Below are positions 1 to 6,724 of a stretch of 11,430 nt of DNA, piece by piece (position 1 is the stretch's first letter; the number at the start of each line of letters is the position of its first letter). Under the pieces are notes generated by a model. The model made no database searches. It saw only the letters and a list, made by a program, of their open reading frames with translations, and was not told the DNA's origin. A program made the translations under genes and the position numbers. This DNA is from Amoeboradix gromovi. Its lineage: Eukaryota; Sanchytriomycota; Sanchytriomycetes; Sanchytriales; Sanchytriaceae. The stretch lies in contig JADGIF010000297.1 of the NCBI GenBank assembly GCA_018985225.1, forward strand, positions 1 to 11,430, given 5' to 3'.

Positions 1-200
1 TACAAAATGACTCTAGAAAAGAGTACCGTCTAAGAAAATGCACCTTTTGCTTAGATGCTCAAAGACCTCATATATTTGAACGAGATGCAGGGTCTTCTAC
101 TTTTATTTTAAAAAGAGGAATACAATCAATGAGAGAATCTTGGTATAACAGAAGAAGATCTTTTATTAATGATATCCTCCTTATGGAGCACCTCCTATAA
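1..200 (+). CDS. 3' end of an unidentified protein gene, cut by the left edge
   Basis: An open frame runs from base 3 to a TAA at 198-200 and gives 65 residues. I do not recognise the family. The visible part is rich in Arg and Lys, has one C-x2-C pair (KCTFC, about residue 13) and ends with an Arg-rich stretch before RRSFIND and a short Leu-rich tail. The last 50 coding bases and about 35 downstream bases recur, inverted, at the right edge of the window, where a 5-bp length difference shifts the frame so that the two C-termini differ after FIND. This marks it as a member of a multicopy family, either a mobile-element protein or a dispersed gene family. Nothing visible identifies a catalytic domain. 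The frame could belong to a decayed copy, because only the tail is present. Confidence 0.4.
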   Translation, partial: QNDSRKEYRLRKCTFCLDAQRPHIFERDAGSSTFILKRGIQSMRESWYNRRRSFINDILLMEHLL

Positions 201-235
201 AAACGAGCTAGTCTAGTTTTTATATTTAATGTCCC
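151..235 (+). repeat. Left copy of an inverted ~85-bp repeat (coding tail plus 3' flank)
   Basis: These bases match the reverse complement of 11341-11430. The first 23 bases are identical. A 5-bp length difference follows, then about 60 bases with roughly five mismatches by eye. Homology ends at a shared GTCCC. The segment contains a short inverted motif (CTCC/GGAG) and a GTCTAGTTTTTATATTT block that may be a 3'-end or processing signal of the repeated gene. Confidence 0.8.
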
Positions 236-392
236 CACGAACTACAATAAATGATGTGTTGCATTAGAATCAATTAACATAATGAGTGGTTCCACGCAGA
301 ACCATATGGTAAGCATTTGGCATTGCGTATCATGAAAACCAAGAGCCTTTGTACTTTTCAGGAAATTAGGTGCATGAGAACAACAATTTTTA

Positions 393-1250
393 CTAAATGT
401 CTTTGACTTTTCTTGAAGGTGATTTAGAGTAAAACCAAGTACCTAAAACAACAAATAAAGCACCTAAAATCTGTATTATAGACAATTCATTCCCAAATAT
501 GTACATTGATATCCATAGACTTATATATTTGCGCAAAGTCAAGACCAGGTTCAGAGTCAATACTGTACCATGACTTGCTAATTCATTTACTCCCCTTATA
601 CAAAAAAGCTGAGTAAATACATTCAATGCAAAGGGTGCCATCAAGTTATTGTCATAAACCTGCACTATATCAGAGTAGATGCTTGAGGAAAACAACAAGA
701 ACATGGGTGTTGCAATCAGATGAGTGACAATTAAGGCTTCCTCCCAGTGACTTCCGTACTTAGAATAGACATGCTCTTGTATGAATCCTAGAACAACGGA
801 AGAAAACTGTCCGAAAAACAATAATATTAGGCCATTAGAGTAGAACCATCCTGATGGCTCATATGTGCTACATATCAATCCAAAAGTGACCAACAACATG
901 CTTACTATCTGCTTTAGCGAGTACTTTCTGCCAAACACAATTCCTAAGACTATTGTTAGCACTAAGCTAGAACTTCTCAAAATTATATGAAGAGGTACAC
1001 TAATTTTGTAGCCAAATGCCATGTTATTGAGTGTGTTACTAATCCAAAATAACATTGACATAAGGCCCCACCATCTCAGAGGAACCTGTAATGGTAACTT
1101 GAAATTCCTGAAATGAAAAATCAAAATTATTAAAAAATGAAAAAACGTTAATGTGACTCCAACATTAGGAAGAACCAAGAGTATTTTCTCCAGTTCAATA
1201 ACGTTAACGCAGCATCCGAGCATAACTTGACTAATGGCAAACGAACTCAT
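393..1250 (-). CDS. YEA4: Nucleotide-sugar transporter, Yea4/SLC35B4 family (probably UDP-GlcNAc)
   Basis: This 285-residue, intronless, polytopic membrane protein fits the SLC35B (UAA) family in length and has about ten hydrophobic segments. Family landmarks appear in the right order: GCCVNVIELE in the first segment (about residues 12-21), SVPLHIILRSSSL (84-96), GFIQEHVYSKYGSHWEEAL in the middle, and CIRGVNELAS followed by VLTLRKYISLW near the C-terminus. Yeast Yea4 and human SLC35B4 exchange UDP-GlcNAc (SLC35B4 also UDP-xylose) for UMP across ER or Golgi membranes. In fungi this supplies GlcNAc for chitin and glycans. The substrate here is inferred from family. It is shorter at the C-terminus than the human protein, and no KKxx-type ER retrieval signal is obvious after SPSRKVKDI. 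It is divergent from the AlkB gene, with 126 bp shared between the two starts. Confidence 0.87.
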   Translation of the reverse strand: MSSFAISQVMLGCCVNVIELEKILLVLPNVGVTLTFFHFLIILIFHFRNFKLPLQVPLRWWGLMSMLFWISNTLNNMAFGYKISVPLHIILRSSSLVLTIVLGIVFGRKYSLKQIVSMLLVTFGLICSTYEPSGWFYSNGLILLFFGQFSSVVLGFIQEHVYSKYGSHWEEALIVTHLIATPMFLLFSSSIYSDIVQVYDNNLMAPFALNVFTQLFCIRGVNELASHGTVLTLNLVLTLRKYISLWISMYIFGNELSIIQILGALFVVLGTWFYSKSPSRKVKDI

Positions 1251-1376
1251 TTTAGTATTGAAATGTTTCTAAAAAAGAAAAGCATTTAAAAACTCACACT
1301 TCACATTATTTTAGGGATAGGTATATTTCCAGCACACTATGATCTATATTAAAAATTAAAGGAGCCGATCTTTGAC

Positions 1377-2087
1377 ATGGAAACTGTTCGTAAACTTCCA
1401 ATACCTGGATTATTTTACATTCCTAACTTTATAACAAAAGAGGAAGAAAAAAACGTTGTATCTATCTTGGATGCTAATGAATGGCAAAAAGTAATCAGAA
1501 GACGGCAGCAATTTTGGGGTGTAAAGTATTATCATACTACACATAACATTAGTACAATACAGCCAGTAGAAAGTTGTGAGAGTTTAGACATGAGAAAATT
1601 CAGCTGGTTACTTGAAAAAATTACTGATGACACTTTCAGAGACCTGCATGATATTTTTATTGATGAATCTCCAAATCAAATTCTTGTAAACGAATACGTT
1701 GAAAATTTCGGGATATCTACCCATTTTGACGACAGTTCTGCATTTGGCAAATGCATTGTCACCTTGTCTTTAATCAGTCCCATTTTAATGACATTTCGAA
1801 AACCCCTCCATCCAACGAATCATTGCACTACATTGTCTGATGAATTTCAATTGGTGCTTGAACCTAGAAGCTGTCTGATCATGACTAAAGAAAGCAGATA
1901 TAATTGGAGACATGGCATTACTCGCAGAAAATGGTTCGAATATAATGGAGAACAAATTCATCGCAATTTGGATTATCGTCGAATTTCCTTGACAATTAGA
2001 GAAGTCTTAAGTACCAGAAAAAAAGCAGAGTACACTGATCTTGGCCAAGTTAAAGTGGATGAATGTGAATGTATAATTGAAGAGTAA
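1377..2087 (+). CDS. AlkB-family 2-oxoglutarate/Fe(II) dioxygenase (ALKBH8-like oxygenase domain)
   Basis: The gene encodes 236 residues without an intron. The jelly-roll oxygenase signature is complete. The iron ligands are H116 and D118 (THFDD) and H179 (RHGI), and the 2-oxoglutarate and substrate arginines are R202 and R208 in RRISLTIR. The N-terminal IPGLFYIPNFI entry and the INEY-like VNEY (104-107) before the HxD motif resemble the oxygenase domain of ALKBH8 and related stand-alone fungal proteins. The flanking RNA-recognition motif and methyltransferase domain of metazoan ALKBH8 are absent. Family members oxidatively demethylate or hydroxylate nucleic acids (DNA, mRNA, tRNA wobble uridines) or proteins; the substrate cannot be read from sequence. 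The ATG is the first in frame and follows an A-rich leader. The stop lies 11 nt from the convergent lipase stop. Confidence 0.85.
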   Translation: METVRKLPIPGLFYIPNFITKEEEKNVVSILDANEWQKVIRRRQQFWGVKYYHTTHNISTIQPVESCESLDMRKFSWLLEKITDDTFRDLHDIFIDESPNQILVNEYVENFGISTHFDDSSAFGKCIVTLSLISPILMTFRKPLHPTNHCTTLSDEFQLVLEPRSCLIMTKESRYNWRHGITRRKWFEYNGEQIHRNLDYRRISLTIREVLSTRKKAEYTDLGQVKVDECECIIEE

Positions 2088-2098
2088 GTAAACTGAAA

Positions 2099-3504
2099 TT
2101 ATTTATTTTTTTTCAAGTCTTGTGATATGTGCTCCACTTCCTGTAAATACTGAAATGACCTTAAAAAGCTTCTTTCGTAGTAGTTTGGCATATGATGTAG
2201 CATTCCATTTCCAAATGATATTTCCAACAATTCCCGAGGGTCTACTTCTTGCATTATCATATGAGACTTTGGTTTCTTCAATGGTGCGTCTCTGTAAATT
2301 CGCTTTTTAGTGGATACCTGAGAATTTTTGTGCATCCAGAATAGTCTTCCAGGAACCATCATCTACATTAGTTGCAAGATACCTGTGGAAATCTAGGCTC
2401 GACTGATTTACCTAATTCTTCATATAAATCAACCTTTGGATCATTTTTGTGCTTGTTAATAGTTTCTATGTGCTCTCTTAGCTTAACCATGGCACCATAG
2501 GATATTCGGCTTACGAAATCATTGTGATTGACAACACTGATAACATGCGTGAACATTGGAAGTAAGCTAGCTGTAACAGTAGGCGGAGCACCGTAAGAGT
2601 ACGCGCTTATAGAAAGGTGGGAGTACTCATCTAGCGCAAATCTGGAGAGTAGCACAGCGATGCATCCACCCATTGAATGGCCTGAAAAAACCACTTTGCT
2701 GGTATTAAATCTGGTGACCCAGACCTTTATCTGACTCTTTATCTCTTCAAATACCCTTAATGCTCCTTTATACATGCCCTCATGGACATATCCGTTTTTC
2801 CATGGGTAGTAGTTGCATACGAAATCCGTAATTGCATCTTGTACAGACATTGTCCCACGGACTACCACAACTACAGCATTTATGTTCTTGTCATAAATTG
2901 CGAAATAAGCAGGTTTGAAAGCTTTTACCCGCTCTGAATAGACCAAGACATGTTCTTTAGGCATATGAAGGTGTTCTCGAATAATTTTTTCATTTGATTT
3001 AGGCCTTAAAAAATCAACCAAGTAGGTGTTACCATGGCCGAACGTGTTCAAACCCTGCCACCCATAGGAGCACAACACAATGTTGAGATAGTAAAAAGAT
3101 TCTTTAAGATCAGCAACAGAAACTAGAGGGTATTTTTTCAGTTCGCGGTTTTGATGAATTTGAAAGTCTTTGAGAATTTTAAGAGCTTTGAAGCTAGATA
3201 CACTACCTACATTCCATCCATGTAAGTATTGCTTTAAAATTTCGGAAATTTGCTTACTCCAATTCTCACCGTCCTTGTCAGTCTTTGCCCATTCAATAAT
3301 CAGCGTCTTGTTGTTATCCTTAAGCTCATATTCAGATTGTTCCCGGATATTTGATAAACTGATTGACTCATCATTGACTATCAATTTTTCAAATAATATC
3401 ATGTGATGAGTTATCTCAAATTCTGCAACCTCGGCTGTGATCTTTCTATGTGCAATTGAGAACGTACAGATTTCTTTTGAAGACAACCGTACTTGAATTC
3501 TCAT
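2099..3504 (-). CDS. Class 3 lipase, sn-1 diacylglycerol-lipase-like, two exons
   Basis: Exons are 3504-2383 and 2362-2099 on the minus strand, joined across a 20-nt intron to give 461 residues. The alpha/beta-hydrolase core is clear: VVVVVRGT (211-218), DAITDF, the nucleophile elbow GHSMGG with Ser277, SYGAPPTV (303-310) and NHNDFVSR with Asp329. The continuation after the intron supplies VPGRLFWM and, further on, MLHHMPNYY, where His431 aligns with the catalytic His of the DAG-lipase family. Without splicing the protein stops four codons later and has no triad His. The first about 100 residues are unassigned, and no signal peptide or four-helix membrane region like that of DAGL-alpha is visible. 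Expected activity is acylglycerol hydrolysis; the exact lipid is unknown. It is divergent from the palmitoyltransferase gene, with roughly 208 bp between starts. Confidence 0.86.
2363..2382 (-). other. 20-nt intron in the lipase gene
   Basis: On the minus strand it starts GTATCT and ends CTAATGTAG. It falls between codons for Gln374 and Met375. Retention adds V-S-C-N and then TAA. Removal restores the DAG-lipase C-terminal region, including the catalytic His. Confidence 0.88.
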
Positions 3505-3712
3505 GTTATCAAGGGGTGTGAGGTGCTTGCAAATGCATTATTTAAATTTAAAATCTGATTGGCTAATTATGGCGAGTTAATTTGTCATATTTCAAACATC
3601 TCGTCTAAAACGACAAGTGTATTTATTGTTATTCTCAATAAATAAGAAGGGACATGGTAATGATTTGCATTTTACAAAAAAAAATGGTGTGAAACGAGGT
3701 TTCTACTGGTAT

Positions 3713-4600
3713 ATGGTCATTAAACCATCCAGTTTTCTCTTGGGAAGAGGTGATAGCCCGAAATTGATAATAGTTGCTATAGTTTTGAAGATGGGATTGG
3801 GGCTAGTACACTATGTTTTAGTTGGTCCATTGATTTGGAATTTGATTCATCCTACCTTGGTAATTATACCAGGATATATTTATTTGGTCTCTTTCGTATG
3901 TCTATTTCATGCTGCGAACTCAAATCCCGGTACTCTTCCAAAATACATATGCCAAAGAACTACAACACCTCCCGGATTAGACTCAAATTCCATAGAACTC
4001 GGAAATAGAGAGTTTTATCCATACATGCCTAGAGATTCCCCGGATATTAAATTCATAGAGAGGAAAGGTAAAGAGTTGGAAATAAAATATTGTGTATCTT
4101 GTGAAATTTACAGGCCACCAAGATGCGCCCATTGCTCTGCCATGGACCAATGTGTAAGGAGATTTGATCATTACTGCGTGTGGCTTAATAACAGCATTGG
4201 AGAAAGGAATTACGTTTTCTTTTTTTGGTTTGTATTACTAACTTGGCTTCAAATGATTTTTGTATTTGCTATCAATTTGTATTTAGTAATCTCAATATCA
4301 TCGATGCCTATAGAGCTATTGTTAAGAGCCAGACCAACTTCTATAGTCTTGGCTGTTATCATGTTCTTTTTGCTCTTCTCAATGACCGGTCTTACAGGAC
4401 TGCATATATACTTGTGCTGGTAATAGTCCATCTCATTTAGTAACGATTTGACTACAAGAGAACATCTTAAAGGCATGAGCGCAGATGATGTTCAGCCATA
4501 TAGATCGCACAACATATTGAAAAATATAAAATCCTCATTATGCAGTCCCAAAGGACAAATAAAGCTCAAGACTGAGATCAAAATAAAAAATACTCGTTAA
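3713..4600 (+). CDS. ERF2: DHHC-type protein S-palmitoyltransferase, Erf2/ZDHHC9-14-18-like, with a DHYC motif
   Basis: Exons 3713-4419 and 4441-4600 are joined across a 21-nt intron (288 residues). Order: membrane segments at about 18-38 and 48-68, NPGTLPK after the second, the cysteine-rich domain at 127-163, two further membrane segments, then LTTREHLKG (TTxE motif) and QPYRSHNILKN encoded after the intron. Such enzymes attach palmitate to cysteines of Ras-like and other membrane proteins at the ER or Golgi. Three sites are unusual: DHYC instead of DHHC (152-155), Met144 where HCxxC expects Cys, and Ser161 where NNC expects Cys. The first zinc site (C127, C130, H140, C147) is intact. The start is uncertain. 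The frame stays open back to 3581 without an ATG, and the R-x-Y...F-x-GR pattern just upstream of M3713 looks conserved, so an upstream exon or a non-AUG start is possible. Confidence 0.85.
4420..4440 (+). other. 21-nt intron in the palmitoyltransferase gene
   Basis: It starts GTAATAG and ends CTCATTTAG. It splits a Cys codon (TG|T). Retention gives TGG followed at once by TAA. Removal joins LTGLHIYLC to CNDLTTREHL, restoring the TTxE and PaCCT-like C-terminal region of the family. Confidence 0.87.
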
Positions 4601-4677
4601 ACTGCCATTTCTTTTTATTGCCACCATTTTTTAGAAACGAAATTTTTAAAAATCCATTATCAAGGTTTTTTATTACG

Positions 4678-5428
4678 ATGGGGAAGACTGCAAGTAACGC
4701 AAATGAAGGCACAAAAATATATCCTATAGAGATTCCTAAATCTATCCGTATGATTCTAATGGGACCACCAGGAGCAGGTAAAGGGACCCAGAGCCCTAAC
4801 CTTACTAATACTTGGCCAATTTGCCATCTAGCTACAGGTGATATGCTGAGACAGGTAATAAATCCTAAAAACGGGAAACTGACTGAAGTAGGTAAAAACA
4901 TAAAAGATACAATTGCCCGTGGTGACTTTGTTAAGGATGAATTGGTCATTCAGATGATAGAAGATGAACTGAAAACTCCCGCTTGCAAAGACGGGTTTGT
5001 TCTGGATGGGTTTCCAAGAACAAGAGGCCAAGCGGAAGCACTAGATGATATGTTGAATAAAATGAACCTAAAATTAGACAAAGTGGTCCAGTTAGATATT
5101 GCAGATCCAGTTTTGATTCGAAGAATTACAGGTCGCTTAATTCATAAAGCTTCAGGTCGAGTTTATCACAAGTATTTTATACTTACTTAGAGAATTTCAT
5201 CCTCCGAAGGATTTTATGAAGGATGATGTAACAGGTGAACCACTGTACCAGCGTGAAGATGATAAGGAAGAGGTTTTGGTAAAGAGGTTAGATAAGTTCC
5301 GACAGGTCACTGCCGAAGTTGGCCAGTACTATCAAACTCAGAACAAATTGAGCGTCATCAATGCAGATCAATCATCAAGATCGGTATGGTGGGATTTGCT
5401 TGGTATCCTAAGTGGAAATAAATCATAG
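4678..5428 (+). CDS. ADK1: Adenylate kinase, long type
   Basis: Exons 4678-5171 and 5191-5428 are joined across a 19-nt intron to give 243 residues. It catalyses AMP + ATP = 2 ADP. The P-loop GPPGAGKGT is at 29-37, then HLATGDMLR in the AMP-binding core, DGFPRT before the next helix, and a LID domain that begins ITGRLIHKASGRVYHK and, after splicing, continues EFHPPKDFMKDDVTGEPL. The spliced LID matches the 'long' eukaryotic form without zinc cysteines. The C-terminus (VWWDLLGIL) resembles yeast Adk1. The first ATG in frame is at 4678; upstream codons in the open frame lack ATG. The N-terminal extension of about 20 residues has no strong mitochondrial targeting character, so a cytosolic or intermembrane-space location is likely. 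The stop lies 24 nt from the convergent RHO1 stop. Confidence 0.95.
5172..5190 (+). other. 19-nt intron in the adenylate kinase gene
   Basis: It starts GTATTT and ends CTTACTTAG. It splits a Lys codon (AA|A) inside the LID domain. Retention shifts frame and stops at the TAG of the acceptor itself. Removal gives YHK-EFHPPKDFMKDD, as expected for the family. At 19 nt it is among the shortest spliceosomal introns one would expect anywhere. Confidence 0.9.
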
Positions 5429-5452
5429 AATTGATATAATCGAGTTTATTAA

Positions 5453-6071
5453 TCAAACAATTACACATTTTTTGTTCTTCTTTGTTTTTGCCAATAATGC
5501 TGCACGTGTGGCATACTCAAAGACCTCCTTTACACCTTCATTCTTCTTGGCACTGCACTCCAGGTATTTGTATGCACCGATTTTGTTTGCGATATTTTGA
5601 CCCTAAATCAGTACAGATGTTACTTGTTCGCTGCTTACGGGCTTTTGATTCATTTTTTGAAGTTCTTCAACAATTTTTGGATCATCACGTAAATCTTTTT
5701 TACATCCAATTAATAGCAATGGTAGACCTGCACAGAAATGTAATACCTCACTAATCCACTTTTCTTGGACATTTTCCAAACTATCAGGACTCGCAACACT
5801 AAAGCAGATCAGAATGACATGACTATCTGGATAGCTGAGAGGTCTTAATCTGTCATAATCTTCTTGACCAGCTGTATCCCAAAGTGCGAGCTCAACGCGT
5901 TTTCCGTCAACCTCAACGTCAGCAACATAATTTTCAAATACAGTTGGAACGTATACTTCAGGAAAAGTTCCCTTACTGAACACAATTAATAAACAGGTTT
6001 TACCACACGCACCATCTCCAACAATAACTAGCTTTCCTACATTAATATAGAAATATACTTCGAATGTCCAT
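5453..6071 (-). CDS. RHO1: Rho1 small GTPase, three exons
   Basis: Exons on the minus strand are 6071-6059, 6036-5624 and 5602-5453, giving 191 residues after removal of 22-nt and 21-nt introns. G1 is GDGACGKT (11-18), switch I is [12 protein letters not shown], switch II is [20 protein letters not shown]4 is CKKDLR and G5 is ECSAK in the last exon. The tail is polybasic (KTKKNKK) and ends in the CaaX box CVIV for prenylation. The 13-nt first exon gives M-D-I-R and the first base of the next Arg. Fungal Rho1 sits at the plasma membrane and switches on beta-1,3-glucan synthase, Pkc1 and formins. Every guanine-nucleotide motif is intact, so it should be active. It is divergent from the small basic gene at 6301, with 229 bp between starts. 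Confidence 0.95.
5603..5623 (-). other. Second RHO1 intron, 21 nt
   Basis: On the minus strand it starts GTAACA and ends CTGATTTAG. It lies between codons. Although its length is a multiple of three, it carries an in-frame TAG at its acceptor. Removal joins KPVSSEQ to [19 protein letters not shown] and reaches the CaaX box. Confidence 0.92.
6037..6058 (-). other. First RHO1 intron, 22 nt, after a 13-nt coding exon
   Basis: On the minus strand it starts GTATAT and ends TTAATGTAG. It splits an Arg codon (A|GA). Retention reads into TAA after five extra codons. Removal yields [18 protein letters not shown], a normal Rho1 N-terminus. No in-frame ATG upstream of the P-loop exists without it. Confidence 0.88.
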
Positions 6072-6300
6072 ATTCAGAATCTCCGAGTTTCAGATTTCGA
6101 AAAATCTAAATTCACAACATCACATTCAATTTGAGAAGATGTATTTCTTCACACAATCAGATTTCAGACATTATTATACAGAGCAGTAGGAATTCGGAAG
6201 TTGATGTGTCCAAGAAAATTAAATTTCTCCTATAGGTATTTAGTAACTAAATTAACACGTGCAATTTTATCCAATTGATAAAGAATAGAAGAGATATTGA
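6072..6300. promoter_or_regulatory. Divergent intergenic region RHO1 / small basic gene
   Basis: These 229 bases must hold the promoters of both divergent genes. It is AT-rich with no convincing TATA box. A 6-bp stem (AGATTT/AAATCT around CGAA, 6092-6107) falls in the likely RHO1 leader. No further open frame or RNA gene is seen. Confidence 0.4.
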
Positions 6301-6582
6301 ATGTCCAACTTCAGCAAAGCATTCCTTCACGCAATCAATATCTACCCGACTTACAAAATTACGGGTACAGATAAGCAAGTTACAATCACTATCCCGTCAG
6401 CTACAAAACTTCCATACAAGACTACAATTAAAGGAAATTACAAAGATGTGCAGAACAAAGTTGCTGCAGTATTAAATTCTCACAGTTTAGATCTAAAAGG
6501 TGTTCGAGCAGTTGCTGCATTTTACAAGAAGAGAAGTGCGCAAAAAATCCCGAAGAGAAAACAGCTAAAAATTCAAAAATAA
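6301..6582 (+). CDS. Small basic protein, 93 residues, unidentified
   Basis: I do not recognise this gene with confidence. The predicted order is an N-terminal helix (SKAFLHAINI), two or three strands (PTYKITG, KQVTITIPS, YKTTIKG), a helix (KDVQNKVAAVLNSH), a short segment (LKGVRAVAAFYKK) and a strongly basic tail (KKRSAQKIPKRKQLKIQK). A strand-strand-strand-helix order with a conserved-looking PxY start and a basic C-terminus suggests nucleic-acid or ribosome binding. The pattern is loosely like a double-stranded RNA-binding fold or a small mitochondrial ribosomal protein, but this is inference only. The frame is clean with a suitable ATG (GA at -2/-1 after an A/T-rich leader), codon choice like its neighbours, and its own intergenic space on both sides. 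These argue that it is a real gene. Confidence 0.7.
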   Translation: MSNFSKAFLHAINIYPTYKITGTDKQVTITIPSATKLPYKTTIKGNYKDVQNKVAAVLNSHSLDLKGVRAVAAFYKKRSAQKIPKRKQLKIQK

Positions 6583-6709
6583 ATGGTTTTATTTTCTTTC
6601 TAGATTTCTTATATTATAATGAGATAAAAATCATGCGGTTAGGTTGGCTCGAATTGGGCGACACAAATCAAGTGACGTTTTTTATAAATTTTCTCTCCGA
6701 AATCAAGAG

Positions 6710-6716
6710 TGAAACA
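6710..6716 (+). promoter_or_regulatory. TGAAACA pheromone-response-element-like site in the STE12 leader
   Basis: TGAAACA is the established binding site of fungal Ste12 proteins. One exact copy ends 8 bases before the STE12 ATG. A chance hit in the 142-bp intergenic space (both strands) is expected about 2% of the time under equal base use, and more in AT-rich DNA. Its nearness to the start is odd for an upstream activating site. Confidence 0.3.
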
Positions 6717-6724
6717 GTAACTTC

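Noticed and set aside
287-304. 6-bp hairpin TGGTTC-CACGCA-GAACCA as an RNA gene or terminator
   Set aside because: It is short, isolated, without T-loop or anticodon structure, and bacterial-type terminators are not expected in this eukaryotic sequence.
2084-2117. GTAAGT...CAAG pair at the end of the AlkB gene as a 34-nt intron
   Set aside because: The AlkB domain is already complete before it, the sequence beyond is the lipase 3' end on the other strand, and neither the length nor the acceptor fits the nine-base element of the five supported introns.
4618-4677. Upstream extension of adenylate kinase from 4618 as a targeting peptide
   Set aside because: It begins at a TTG with no ATG in frame. 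The ATG at 4678 gives a normal N-terminus, so the extension is treated as leader.
393-6582. A functional cluster or operon for cell-wall synthesis (YEA4, RHO1 and neighbours)
   Set aside because: Genes alternate strands and are mixed with unrelated housekeeping functions. There is no sign of co-transcription.
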